64,000 nucleotides of DNA from Nitrosomonas communis (GTDB lineage: Bacteria > Pseudomonadota > Gammaproteobacteria > Burkholderiales > Nitrosomonadaceae): assembly GCF_001007935.1 (NCBI RefSeq), contig NZ_CP011451.1, positions 2,108,001 through 2,172,000 on the forward strand, read 5' to 3'. Shown piece after piece: positions 18,647 to 28,417 of this stretch. Below the pieces are notes generated by a model. It was not told the origin of the DNA and did not search any database. It saw nothing but the letters and a program-made list of their open reading frames with translations. The number at the start of each line of letters is the position of its first letter. Position 1 is the stretch's first letter. The position numbers and the translations under genes are program-made.

Positions 18647-19738
18647 ATGAGCCTGAAGTGCGGTATCGTTGGTCTCCCTAATGTGGGTAAATCCACACTT
18701 TTTAACGCGCTCACCAAAGCCGGTATTGCTGCGGAAAATTACCCTTTTTGTACGATTGATCCGAATGTTGGCGTTGTCGAAGTTCCCGATTCGCGTCTCA
18801 AAAAACTTAGTGAAATTGTTAAGCCCCAGAAAATACAACCTGCTATTGTTGAATTTGTTGATATTGCGGGTCTGGTAGCGGGTGCCTCTAAAGGTGAGGG
18901 ACTAGGCAACAAATTTCTGGCAAACATCCGTGAAACGGATGGTATTGTGCATATGGTGCGTTGTTTTTCTGATGACAATGTGGTTCATGTGGCAGGAAAG
19001 GTTGATCCCATTTCGGATATTGAAGTCATTCAAACTGAACTTGCATTGTCTGATATGGCCACAGTGGAGAAAGCACTGCAACGAGAAGCCAAGCTGGCTA
19101 AATCAGGCAACAAGGAAAGTATTCGATGTGTGAGTCTACTCGAGAAATTACATGCCCATCTTGACCAAGGCCGGCCCGCGCGTAGTCTGGCTTTAGAAAA
19201 AGAGCAACAACCGCTAGTAAAGCCATTGTGCCTGTTGACCTCAAAGCCCGTTATATATGTGGCAAATGTTACGGATGATGGTTTTGAAAATAATCCATTA
19301 TTGCAAAGCATTCATGAATATGCGGCACGGGAGGGAGCCCCTGTTGTAGCAATCTGTGCGGCCCTCGAAGCAGAAATTGCAGATCTGTCTGATGAAGACA
19401 AGCAAATATTTCTGGCTGATATTCATTTAGAAGAACCGGGCTTAAATCGCTTGATTCGTGCTGCTTATCAGCTACTCGGGCTTCAGACTTATTTCACTGC
19501 CGGTGTCAAGGAGGTACGAGCATGGACCATTCACAAAGGAAATACTGCTCCCCAAGCAGCCGGTGTGATTCATACAGACTTTGAAAGAGGCTTTATCCGC
19601 GCCGAAGTCATCGCCTATGATGACTTTGTTGCTTATAACGGTGAGCAAGGTGCTAAAGAGGCTGGGAAAATGCGCCTAGAGGGTAAAGAATATGTTGTTA
19701 ATGATGGTGATGTCATCCATTTCCGCTTCAATGTATAA
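18647..19738 (+). CDS. ychF: Ribosome-binding ATPase YchF
   Basis: OBG-like P-loop NTPase that prefers ATP. The 363 residues have Walker [10 protein letters not shown] (9-17), the switch region [17 protein letters not shown] near 70, a coiled-coil domain and a C-terminal TGS domain ([17 protein letters not shown] onward). Length and motifs match the family. A strong hairpin at 19785 separates it from the convergent gene. Confidence 0.96.
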   Translation: MSLKCGIVGLPNVGKSTLFNALTKAGIAAENYPFCTIDPNVGVVEVPDSRLKKLSEIVKPQKIQPAIVEFVDIAGLVAGASKGEGLGNKFLANIRETDGIVHMVRCFSDDNVVHVAGKVDPISDIEVIQTELALSDMATVEKALQREAKLAKSGNKESIRCVSLLEKLHAHLDQGRPARSLALEKEQQPLVKPLCLLTSKPVIYVANVTDDGFENNPLLQSIHEYAAREGAPVVAICAALEAEIADLSDEDKQIFLADIHLEEPGLNRLIRAAYQLLGLQTYFTAGVKEVRAWTIHKGNTAPQAAGVIHTDFERGFIRAEVIAYDDFVAYNGEQGAKEAGKMRLEGKEYVVNDGDVIHFRFNV

Positions 19739-19784
19739 GTTGCTTCTCTACATTATCATCGAATGAAATTTATTTCATACGATT

Positions 19785-19817
19785 CCCTTTATGTTTGAAT
19801 TATTCAAACATAAAGGG
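19785..19817. terminator. Strong bidirectional hairpin between ychF and the DUF2490 gene
   Basis: A perfect 15-base inverted repeat, CCCTTTATGTTTGAA (19785-19799) and TTCAAACATAAAGGG (19803-19817), with a 3-base loop, between two convergent genes. The AT-rich inner stem and the position argue for shared termination, although neither side has a classic U-tract. Confidence 0.6.
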
Positions 19818-19831
19818 AGAGATCTTGCTAA

Positions 19832-20581
19832 CTAGAAAGTCAGAAACAAATTGACGCCAAGAATATGCATCATTTGATCTGGACGGGCGTTATGTGGTCT
19901 GTTGATGTATTGATTCATATAGCCAATTTCCGCGTTGGCCATTTGATTGAATTTCCAACCTAGCCCAACAAAACCCCTGTTCTGATCAAAGCCATTGGTA
20001 ATCCACCCTTTCTGAGGCGTATTCATCGCGATAAATATTTCATCCTGTACTATAAAACTAAGATTGGGTGAAATAAATTGCATGGGGAATGCAAATTTTA
20101 TCAATTGGCGGAACCGGTAGGCTACATCGTTTTTACCAGGATCAGGAACATCATGATCAAAAAAGCGTTGCTCAAAACGGCTGCGCCATTGTAATTTGCC
20201 CCAGGAGAATGTATCTGCATAGATTAATTGTTGCCAGATCCGGTGCTCATCAAAAGGACCTTGTGCTCCAGAAATCGGTTCGGCCGTTGGTGCCCAGGCA
20301 TAACCTGCCCAGATAGACACTTTATCATTAAGGGCGTAACCAACCCCAGGGCGGATAAGGGATTGAGTAAATTGAGAAGAGTCATTACCAAAACGTCCTT
20401 GACCTTCTAGCCAGAGTCTCCAGTTCTTCAGATTTTCATTACCGCTTACATTACCTAAATTAATATTCGCCATAATTTGGCCCCAAGTTTGGAAGTCAGT
20501 GACGACATCTTCAGCTATTGCGGGAGCCGACAACATACTAAACGCAGCGAATGCCGTAAAAATCTTAAGTTTTTTAAACAT
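19832..20581 (-). CDS. DUF2490-type outer-membrane beta-barrel protein
   Basis: A 249-residue exported protein. The Sec signal (MFKKLKIFTAFAAFSMLSAPAIA) ends near residue 24. Alternating aromatic strands follow (NWRLWLEGQGRFG, WQQLIYADTFSWGKLQWRSRFEQRFF, VGLGWKFNQMANAEIGYMNQYI) and a terminal aromatic residue (LFLTF), typical of DUF2490 barrels. Function unknown. The 918-base gap upstream of it holds only an IS remnant. Confidence 0.75.
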   Translation of the reverse strand: MFKKLKIFTAFAAFSMLSAPAIAEDVVTDFQTWGQIMANINLGNVSGNENLKNWRLWLEGQGRFGNDSSQFTQSLIRPGVGYALNDKVSIWAGYAWAPTAEPISGAQGPFDEHRIWQQLIYADTFSWGKLQWRSRFEQRFFDHDVPDPGKNDVAYRFRQLIKFAFPMQFISPNLSFIVQDEIFIAMNTPQKGWITNGFDQNRGFVGLGWKFNQMANAEIGYMNQYINRPHNARPDQMMHILGVNLFLTF

Positions 20582-20929
20582 GTATTTTCCTTCCTTCGTT
20601 GGTAGAAACTTCTAGGTTTTTATGTATTTTGCAAATTAACTTCACTCAAAAATAAATTACGTTGAGCACAAAAAATAAATTTAGTCACTTAATTTAATAG
20701 CTTATATTTATTTCTAGACTCATCGATGTAACAAAGTGGAGACTTTGAGAGCGAAGCCTACCATAGAAAATGTCAAAAAAGTGTGAAGTGTGACAGAGAA
20801 AATTTGACAATTATTGAATATTGTTGCGAAAAAACAACTGTTATGATCGTATTTTATAATCCACAATTTCCTTAATGGCAGATAGAATTATTTCTTTTTT
20901 AGCTAATAAGATTATTGGGATGTTTAGTT

Positions 20930-21300
20930 TAGTAGTGGCCGCGATGCAGCCATCTATAAAGAAGACTTTGACGTTTCGGTCGAAGTAGTGATGTAGTGTA
21001 GATGGTCTATTCTACAGAAGATGCGTTCGAAGGCATGCGCGGTTGTTTAAGGCAGCCTTGTCGTAACTGAATTGGATTATCAGGTTGCTGCGTGGTGAGG
21101 TAATAGGCATTGTTCCCCTTTGCGCAAACCAATAAGTGACGCCTTACCGCCATATCTTTTGTCGACTGGCAATTTTTTCGACAGCGATATGACAGCAAGA
21201 CAATCTTGAGCGGTCTTTGTTCCTTGTGATCGCTGGCCTGACCGGGGGCGGGTATCATGATGCGAGGATGATCCATGCTGCCGCTTTATGAAACATACAT
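20930..21300 (-). pseudogene. Decayed IS5-family transposase fragment
   Basis: No intact frame, but successive minus-strand frames give pieces of an IS5-type DDE domain. First comes GQASDHK, then (after a frameshift) LSKKLPVDKRYGGKASLIGLRKG, which matches the second-Asp region 'LLADKGYD..'. Next is a fragment with AFERIFCRIDHLHYITT, matching the catalytic-Glu region 'ERMFCRLKDFRRIATRYD', and last YFDRNVKVFF in another frame. At least two frameshifts separate them. The flanks 20582-20930 and 21300-21499 show nothing recognisable. Confidence 0.6.
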
Positions 21301-21499
21301 GATCCACTCAAAATCCGCCGGTCGTCAATCTGTTTCAGTACCTGCATGTTCTACGCTATTAACGGCTCATCCATGCTTATTGTTTATCCGTAAACCAGAG
21401 TAATGCCTTCACGCTTTGATCCCTTTCTCAAATATTTAAATCATGCTTGCCTCTCGAGAGTTAGCTTGAAATTCTTTGTAAAAAGAGAAAGGCTGGCAC

Positions 21500-23047
21500 C
21501 TAGAACTTGATAGTCGCCATCGTATAGCCATAATTGGTATCTTTGCTGCCTGGACTATTCGGAACTTTATCAAAATAATCCCCTTTGAATATATGGCTAA
21601 ATCCTATATCAAAGCTGACACGTTTTAAGAAGCTCCACTGAGGATCCCATCCTACGCTGACATCCAGCATATGCCCGAGGAAACTTCCTGCTCTACCGGT
21701 GGGGTCTTGCAGACCGGAGCCGGAAAAGGGACCACGTTTATCAGCCAACCAATACGCACGATGAGACAGCATGAGCCTGACATTAGGAACAGGCGTAAGA
21801 TTCATACGAAAGCCTACAGGTGAGAAAAGGTTGGAGGGAAAAAATGGTCCAAACATACCAGTAGGGCCAAATTCCACCCGGCGTTTTGCATACAGAATGT
21901 CAAAATTCTTGTTCGGATCTCGATCACCCGATGCATAATCAAACAGGTAGATAAGCCTGAGAGGCCATGGGGTTGATTCAAAGCTGTACCCTACTTCTCC
22001 ATGATGGCGATGCGCAAAAATACTTTCATCAAAGGTATCCCCAAATTGATACATCGACTCAATTTCATAGTCTATTGAGCCTCTGGTAGGTTTGGCAAAT
22101 AACCTGAAACCTGGCGTGGATAAATTACGTTGCCTCAGATTATTACCTTCATTTAATTGAAACCAATAGGCATCAAAATTAGCCCAGCGATAATCACGGT
22201 TAGTAATGTGTGCACCTGAAAAATAGCTTTCTGGCGTATTCCAATCTAACTCTGACACTTCACGCTGGACAGGGCGTGTGCCCCAGATGTGGAGACCCCA
22301 TTTCTCCTTGTCGTTCCCTAATGTAAATCGTATCCCATCAAAAGTAGGCGTGAAAGTGCCCCAACGATGTCCGCCGACCAAGCGCGATTCCCCATATTCC
22401 AGAATCATACGGCCCACTTCGAAGTTTGCACCATAACCTGTACCTAAAAAATTCTTGGAAAATAAATCAAGGTGAAGTTGAGTAAAATCAAAATGATTAG
22501 CAAAAATCGGGTTATGCTGTTGTCCATGTTCTGCCAGCGGTGTGCGGAAATCGGTGAGCTCAAGCGTAAACTTGGCCCAATCGATAATATTTTGTAATTC
22601 GAACAAGAACCTGGTCCGTTGATGGATCATTTCATTACCATCCGGAATCGCTCTGGTAAAACCATGATCATACACATCATAACGTGTTCGATGTTCAATA
22701 GCCAAATTGAGCCAATCTGGCGCCATGGCAGCAAGCGGGGTTTTATCGTTTTCCATAAGATCGGTCAGTCTATCAAAATCAAACCGGGTACTCCCTACTG
22801 GCTCCTCTACATCGAATCCATTGCGCCCAGTGTTATTTTTGAAAATAACTGATGGATTTTGAGTTTTCTGTGTTTCCGTATTTTGTGCTTGTGCAACGAC
22901 AGCATCCTTATTGAAAAGTAATGATTTTTTAGCTTTTTTTTCTTCTGTTACCTGCTCTTCTGCAGCGAATGAGATATTCCCCCCTAGGTGAAATCCAATA
23001 ACCAAACAGACCATCATGCTGATTATTTCTTTGTTATTCCTCATCAT
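21500..23047 (-). CDS. Alginate-export-family outer-membrane porin-like protein
   Basis: A large outer-membrane barrel of about 515 residues. I chose ATG 23045-23047 because an AGGAGG lies 10 bases upstream; the longer frame adds an unlikely N-terminus. A signal peptide (MVCLVIGFHLGGNISFAAEE) is followed by repeated aromatic strands. WLNLAIEHRTRYDVYDHGFTR and the closing YGYTMATIKF fit the alginate_exp domain proteins (AlgE-like). There are no alginate genes nearby, so the substrate is unknown. Upstream (23048-23389) is AT-rich with no gene. Confidence 0.75.
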   Translation of the reverse strand: MMRNNKEIISMMVCLVIGFHLGGNISFAAEEQVTEEKKAKKSLLFNKDAVVAQAQNTETQKTQNPSVIFKNNTGRNGFDVEEPVGSTRFDFDRLTDLMENDKTPLAAMAPDWLNLAIEHRTRYDVYDHGFTRAIPDGNEMIHQRTRFLFELQNIIDWAKFTLELTDFRTPLAEHGQQHNPIFANHFDFTQLHLDLFSKNFLGTGYGANFEVGRMILEYGESRLVGGHRWGTFTPTFDGIRFTLGNDKEKWGLHIWGTRPVQREVSELDWNTPESYFSGAHITNRDYRWANFDAYWFQLNEGNNLRQRNLSTPGFRLFAKPTRGSIDYEIESMYQFGDTFDESIFAHRHHGEVGYSFESTPWPLRLIYLFDYASGDRDPNKNFDILYAKRRVEFGPTGMFGPFFPSNLFSPVGFRMNLTPVPNVRLMLSHRAYWLADKRGPFSGSGLQDPTGRAGSFLGHMLDVSVGWDPQWSFLKRVSFDIGFSHIFKGDYFDKVPNSPGSKDTNYGYTMATIKF

Positions 23048-23389
23048 TGCTTTATAACCTCCTTTAAGGCCAAATATCCCAAAATACTTGTAATTTATGT
23101 ATTTGGGTGATTCTGAGAAAATCGTAATCAACAACTACTAGTGCATAAAGCCTTATTAAATTTAACTAATAAAAACTCAGCGATACAATATGACAAAAGC
23201 TTATATGAAGTTATGAATAATGAACCTGTTGTTGCATGCCTATATGCTCAGTTTGGAACAGTGTAGCCTTTGTGTTATGAAAATCTTGTAAATTTATTTA
23301 GAATTTATTTATATTTGTTTTTTACTTACTTAAGAAGTTAAAAACACAATGAATTACATTGCGAAAAAAAGAGGAGGTAATTTAATAAA

Positions 23390-23452
23390 ATGACAAAGTG
23401 GTATGGAACACATAAGCCTGTCCATAACGATTGGCTCGCAAGAGATGTTTAA
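23390..23452 (+). CDS. Candidate 20-residue small ORF with strong Shine-Dalgarno
   Basis: ATG at 23390 is preceded by GAGGAGG (23371-23377) at a spacing of 12 bases, in the gap between the divergent porin gene and the amidohydrolase gene. The peptide begins MTKWYGTHKPVHNDW and ends at TAA. I recognise no family. It could be a leader peptide, a small protein or chance. Nothing else is apparent in 23453-23678. Confidence 0.3.
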   Translation: MTKWYGTHKPVHNDWLARDV

Positions 23453-23678
23453 CTACAAAATAAGTTATTTTATTATCTTCAGCAATTAACTGTTTCTTAT
23501 AAATATAAATTTCAGAAAGCTTGTAATAAATTAACGCCATTAAACATTAGAAAGGGAAAGAGAAATATGTAATTAAGCCAGAAAATTAGGCTGGATATCG
23601 TTCTCACTATGCCTTATTTGTCAGTAAAGCCAGATCGATAATCAGCTAGTAAAAAACAATAATTCATAAGGAGTGGTA

Positions 23679-24854
23679 ATGATGATAGAGAAATATAAAT
23701 CCGAGCACCTTTATGAGTGGATGGTAGAGATTAGACGAAAGCTGCATCGCCATCCTGAACTAGCTTTTGAGGAAATCGAGACTGCCAAAGTATTAATGGA
23801 GCAATTAACCAAATTGGGCATTTCTTACGACTATGCTGGCCCGGGTCATGCGGTGATTGGTAAGCTTTTTAGCAAAAGTGCTGTTGCACCAGTCGTTGCT
23901 TTGCGTGCTGACATGGATGCGCTGCCTGGTACCGAAAACACCCATTTGCCTTTTGCTTCCTGCATGCAAGGTAGAATGCATGCCTGTGGCCATGATGCGC
24001 ATATGACTATGGTATTGGGTGCGGCTGCGCTGCTGAAAACATCACCTCCTCCTTGCCACGTATTGTTTGTCTTCCAACCTGCTGAAGAAAAGGGGGGCGG
24101 AGCGCGCGTGGTACTGGAATCAGGTGCATTGCAAAGCGTCAGTGCGATATTTGGCGGGCATGTGACTCACCACTATCGTGTGGGAGAAATTATGGTAGCT
24201 GATGGGGTGATCACAGCCCAGTCTGATCGTTTTAAAATTCATATTAAAGGTAAAGGCGGACATGGCGCGCGCCCGCATGAAGCGACCGATGCCATCGTGA
24301 TTACGGGTTTGTTAATCACTGCTCTGCAAACCTTGGTTTCACGGGAAATTAACCCGGTTTATCCGGCCGTGGTGACAATTGGCACGGTTCACGCAGGCAG
24401 TGCACCTAATGTAATTGCAGAGGAGGCTATCCTGGAGGGGTCGATTCGTAGTACTTTGCCCGAAGTACGTGATCACATTCATACTGGATTAAGGCGTATG
24501 GCCAAAGCCATCGGTGAACTGCATAATGCCAAAATTGATATTGATATCACCCAAGGTTATCCTCCGGTTGTCAATACCACACGGGAAAGCCAGATTGCTC
24601 ATCGTGCAGCTGAAAAAGTGGTGGGGCGTACACGCTTAATGACCCTCGATCATCCGAGCATGGGATCAGAAGATTTTTCTTATTATCTGCAAAAGATACC
24701 CGGTTGTTACGTGCGTTTTGGTGCAAGACGGCATGAGCATGAATATATTCCGTTACATAGTCCAGAATTTGATCTCAATGAGGAAGTATTGAAAGTGGGA
24801 GCTGCCTTTTTCGATGAAGTCATCAGAGAGACGGCACAAGACTATTTGAGCTGA
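23679..24854 (+). CDS. M20-family amidohydrolase (hippurate/IAA-amino-acid hydrolase type)
   Basis: Zinc-dependent metallopeptidase-fold amidohydrolase of about 391 residues. It has RRKLHRHPELAFEE near the N-terminus, metal ligands in MHACGHDAHMTMVLGAA near 105, the QPAEEKGGGARVVLESGAL segment with the catalytic Glu pair, KGKGGHGARPHEATDAI in the lid domain, and GSEDFSYYLQKIPG near the end. I chose ATG 23679 (or 23682) because AAGGAG sits 5-8 bases upstream; a GTG at 23673 is too close to it. Eight bases after its stop comes the ligase gene, so the two probably form an operon. Confidence 0.85.
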   Translation: MMIEKYKSEHLYEWMVEIRRKLHRHPELAFEEIETAKVLMEQLTKLGISYDYAGPGHAVIGKLFSKSAVAPVVALRADMDALPGTENTHLPFASCMQGRMHACGHDAHMTMVLGAAALLKTSPPPCHVLFVFQPAEEKGGGARVVLESGALQSVSAIFGGHVTHHYRVGEIMVADGVITAQSDRFKIHIKGKGGHGARPHEATDAIVITGLLITALQTLVSREINPVYPAVVTIGTVHAGSAPNVIAEEAILEGSIRSTLPEVRDHIHTGLRRMAKAIGELHNAKIDIDITQGYPPVVNTTRESQIAHRAAEKVVGRTRLMTLDHPSMGSEDFSYYLQKIPGCYVRFGARRHEHEYIPLHSPEFDLNEEVLKVGAAFFDEVIRETAQDYLS

Positions 24855-24861
24855 TGTCACT

Positions 24862-25992
24862 GTGGAATTCGTTCCCTCAAAACCATTAACCGTCGGGGTG
24901 GAACTCGAGCTGCAATTGCTCAGTAAGGAAAACCTCAACTTGATAAATGGTATCCAGCCTTTGCTCGAGTGTTACCCAGATTCACCCTATATCAAACCGG
25001 AGTTTATCCAAAATACTGTCGAGGTGATTTCCAAGGTCGGAGAAAATACTGCAGAGATCCATGAACACCTCCTCCAACTTGTCAAAGAAGTGAAACAGGC
25101 CTGTCTCATGCTGGGAATGGAGCTAGGTTCTGCCGGAACTCATCCCTTTGATAAGGAGCTCGCCTTGTTTACCCCGCTGCCCCGCTATCTGAAAATGGAG
25201 AAGGATACAGGCTATTTAGGTCATACTCAGATCACTTTCTCGACCCAGGTACACATTGGTGTGCAGGATGCAACTGAAGCGATCTATCTGATGCGTGCAT
25301 TAAAACCTTATTTGCCGCTCTTAATTGCGCTTTCTGCCAGCTCTCCCTTTTGGCGTGGCTATGACACTGGTTTTGTCTCCTATCGCCTACGCATTCTGGC
25401 AGCCAGCCGTAGTTATGGCATTCCGCCCAGTTTTAATGATTGGCAGCAATTCATGGATTTTTATAACGCTTCGCAACATGCTGGTATGATACAAACCATC
25501 AATGACATCCATTGGGATATCAGAGTGCGACCGCATTGGGGAACAGTCGAAGTCAGAGTCATGGACGCGCAACCCACTCTTACCGAGTCAATGCAACTCG
25601 CCAGTTTTATTCGAGTGTTGTCAGCCTATCTGCTGGCACACCAGGAGGCCAACATTGAAAACCTGCCTCATGCATTACCCTGGTGGATTGAAAAGGACAA
25701 TTATTATATGGCCTCGCGCTTGGGGTTGAAAGCAAACTGTGTGGTCGATAAAAATGGCTCATTCAAATCCATCTATGAAATTTGGCAGATAGTGCAAACA
25801 GAAATCCAGCCTTATGCCAGCGAAATAAGAGAATCGGAATATTTTGAACAACTCGTCAAGCGCGTAGCAGAACGGAATATCAGCTATCAGCGCCAACACA
25901 CCGTTTACGAAGAAACCCGCTCATGCGAGAAAGTTGTTTCATTGCTTATTAAAGAGTTGGCAGATGACCTGGCTGTGATTAAGCTTGAGTAA
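24862..25992 (+). CDS. ybdK: YbdK-type carboxylate-amine ligase (GCS2 family)
   Basis: ATP-dependent carboxylate-amine ligase related to glutamate-cysteine ligase type 2. The 376 residues begin PLTVGVELELQLL, the Glu-rich metal/ATP-binding start typical of the family. Mid-protein SAGTHPF and the HVHIGVQD-like stretch are present, and WDIRVRPHWGTVEVRVMDAQPT lies near 218. It starts at GTG 24862. Pairing with an M20 amidohydrolase suggests formation and hydrolysis of an amide conjugate, but that is inference. Confidence 0.82.
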   Translation: MEFVPSKPLTVGVELELQLLSKENLNLINGIQPLLECYPDSPYIKPEFIQNTVEVISKVGENTAEIHEHLLQLVKEVKQACLMLGMELGSAGTHPFDKELALFTPLPRYLKMEKDTGYLGHTQITFSTQVHIGVQDATEAIYLMRALKPYLPLLIALSASSPFWRGYDTGFVSYRLRILAASRSYGIPPSFNDWQQFMDFYNASQHAGMIQTINDIHWDIRVRPHWGTVEVRVMDAQPTLTESMQLASFIRVLSAYLLAHQEANIENLPHALPWWIEKDNYYMASRLGLKANCVVDKNGSFKSIYEIWQIVQTEIQPYASEIRESEYFEQLVKRVAERNISYQRQHTVYEETRSCEKVVSLLIKELADDLAVIKLE

Positions 25993-26068
25993 TATTTGTT
26001 CATGTGCGAATTAATTGATGTCTGCCCCAATTTTTCACTGATCGGTTTGGGGTAACGGACATAATCCG

Positions 26069-26467
26069 TTATCCCGGCCCGATCACAAGCCGGTTATCAC
26101 AGAAATAGCACACGTGGGCAAGCCGAAAGAAAGATGAGCTTGCTTGAATTGTTTTCGGTCTCAAATGAGAAACAATAGGGTTGATCGCCGTAAGGTCAAA
26201 ACATCGATTGTTCGGGATATGATCTGCTTTGCCGAATTCGCCGATCTTCCATATATGATGCAGGCGGCTGGGGGTCAGTATATTTTCGGGGTCTGGCTCG
26301 AGGAGGGCATCGCCGAACCTGAGAAATTCTTCATCTTGTTTCTCTATTGGTAAAATTGTCACTTCTCCGGGCAAAAAACACTTAGGGCCGAATCTGTAGT
26401 AATTAGGAAGCTTTGTCGACCAAATGCAGCGCCGCGGTTGGTTTGCCGACCGCTCGCTTGCCGGCAA
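26069..26467 (-). CDS. Possible gene remnant in the 25993-26527 gap
   Basis: An open minus-strand frame with protein-like composition (PGEVTILPIEKQDEEFLR, EPDPENILTPSRLHHIWKIG, KADHIPNNRCFDLTAINP). It has no convincing ribosome site and no recognised family. It may be a fragment of a lost gene or a chance frame. Confidence 0.2.
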   Translation of the reverse strand: MPASERSANQPRRCIWSTKLPNYYRFGPKCFLPGEVTILPIEKQDEEFLRFGDALLEPDPENILTPSRLHHIWKIGEFGKADHIPNNRCFDLTAINPIVSHLRPKTIQASSSFFRLAHVCYFCDNRLVIGPG

Positions 26468-26527
26468 GGGAGATATCTCATGCGCTCATCGGAGTAATTT
26501 ATTACACATAGCAGAAAGAGATAAATT

Positions 26528-27847
26528 ATGAAGACTTTTTTTGCGCTCAGTTTAACAACTCTTTTACTATTGGCAAATCCGGGTATTTCCGCGGCGCAAT
26601 CACCTCCTCTTTCCACACCAATGTGTGCTTGGCAGTACGAATGGACACCTTTCGGCCTGGGTAATTGGCTCTGGGCGGACACTGCCAACCGCTGGTGGTA
26701 CATGCCCATCGATGCACAATGGCAACAGCTGACGATTGCTGGTGCCTACCCCAAGGCACGGTTCTTCTCCATTGCTGTCTATGATAACGCGCCAGTCTCT
26801 ACCGGGCTAGCCGATCACCTATTTGACGCGCAAATCGTACCTGATCCGGGCGGCGTCAATCCGTTCTCGGCTCCTGATCCAAGCAACGACAACCTAGCCG
26901 TCAAGCCCGATGCAACGTATACCATTACGGTCACACGGAGTAATAATACTGCCGAAAACGCGTTACAGTTACATGCGGATACGGGGTGGTTGCTATATCG
27001 CTTATACCTGCCGAATGCGGGCAGTGGCTCTATGGGCGGGGCGCCTTTGCCAGAGATCAAAATCACCGACGTAAATGGCCAAATAACCCCGTTACCGACC
27101 TGTCCGATCTTTAATCCGCAGTCGGAACTCACGCAGTTGCAGCCGTAGTTTGTTCCGGCGGAGTTGGAGAACCCACTAGAGCACTTCACAATTCCGCCGG
27201 TACCAGACCGTATCTGGTTCGACGCAATAGCGGAGCCGCCCCCGACTCTGCTGCCGAATCCCGACCAAAAATACCTGATATCGTTCTTTATGCCTGAGTA
27301 CAAGCTGGATCGAGTCATTGTGATTCGTGGCAAGATGCCGGCGTTCCCCGATACTTATTATGGCCAGCCTGTGTCGCAACCTGTTCACGGTTTCAAAACC
27401 GTCCAATTGCGATATTGGGGGCTCTGTCAAGCAGAGTTAGTCTCGCCATTACCCGTAATCGGTTGTGCAACCGATGCGAGCACGCCGCTCGATGGACATG
27501 GATTCTACACCATCGTGATTTCCAATGATGTGCTTCGACCCGAGTGGCTACCGCAGAGCGTCGTATGGATTCCATGGGGTGACGAGAAGATGGTGCCCAA
27601 GCTCATCTTCATGCGAAACTTGCTGGCTTCTGCCGATTTTAGCCAGTCCGCCCAGAACGCCATTGCTCAAGGCTGTGGTTTCAATTTAACCTTTCCGACT
27701 CCGCCCACACAGGACGATATTATGCGCTCCGGTCAATGCGCACAACGTGTGATGGGAGCTTACTATCCCGAGGCCGTTTGGTGCAACCGGCAGACTTTCA
27801 TTTCGGGCGGTTGGCAGGCCTGTTTGCGTTCGACTGATATGCCTTAG
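26528..27847 (+). pseudogene. Exported hypothetical protein interrupted by an in-frame TAG
   Basis: Two open segments (26528-27148 and 27149-27847) lie in the same frame and are separated only by TAG at 27146-27148, so together they encode one protein of about 439 codons. The first part has a signal peptide (MKTFFALSLTTLLLLANPGISAAQS) and a beta-rich domain (FFSIAVYDNAPVSTG). The second half continues smoothly (YLISFFMPEYKLDRVIVIRGKMPAFPDTY) and has several cysteines. I do not recognise the family. The second segment lacks its own signal and ribosome site, so nonsense inactivation or readthrough is likelier than two genes. Confidence 0.7.
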
Positions 27848-27962
27848 GCATCGCTTTAGCAGTGAGGCCGAAACCACGGGCAGAACGATTTGATAATTGA
27901 GCCAGTAGGGTTGGCAACTTCTCTTCATTGTGCCCCGTAACTGCTAAACCATCGCGGCGGCC

Positions 27963-28061
27963 TCTGCATAACTGTGTTTTTATAATTTTTCTCTGTATGT
28001 GTAACTGATAAAATCAATTTCTTAAAAATACCAGATTATCCAAAAAAGCCAGTTATGCAGA
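27963..28061. repeat. 99-bp inverted-repeat (MITE-like) element
   Basis: TCTGCATAACTG at 27963-27974 is repeated perfectly inverted as CAGTTATGCAGA at 28050-28061. The similarity continues inward into matching T-rich arms. It lies in a 570-base gap between the TAG-split gene and the J-domain gene. The rest of the gap (28062-28417) shows no gene, only a short ATGCAT-rich patch near 28185. Confidence 0.5.
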
Positions 28062-28417
28062 AGTCTCTTGCATGGAGTGGGAGACGGCTCCATTGATGGC
28101 GCGCCTACGCGTGGAATCGTTATATAATTGGGGGCAGGCTGCACATCAAGCAAAAACTTTAAAAAGATAGCAGTCATTACATAATGCATGAAGTGCATGT
28201 CAATGCATCACAATTTTTATGGGATGTTGTCTTGCTTTAGACGTTGCCCCAGTTCCACTGATCCAAAACCCGCTTGTATCTTCTACACTACTGTCTTTTA
28301 CCCGCTGCCAATTAATTGTTTATTCGGCTAACAGAGGAGGTTGTCCAGAAGCATTTTAGGGTTTTCCTTATCATTACTGCGATAATAAAATAGTCATTTG
28401 ATGCGTTTATGCATCTA

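Noticed and set aside
26144..26353. 69-codon plus-strand frame in the 25993-26527 gap
   Set aside because: Overlaps a longer, more protein-like minus-strand frame and has no ribosome site; neither is well supported.
27146..27148. TAG as a pyrrolysine or other recoded codon
   Set aside because: No supporting machinery is visible and a single nonsense mutation is the simpler reading; left as an open check only.
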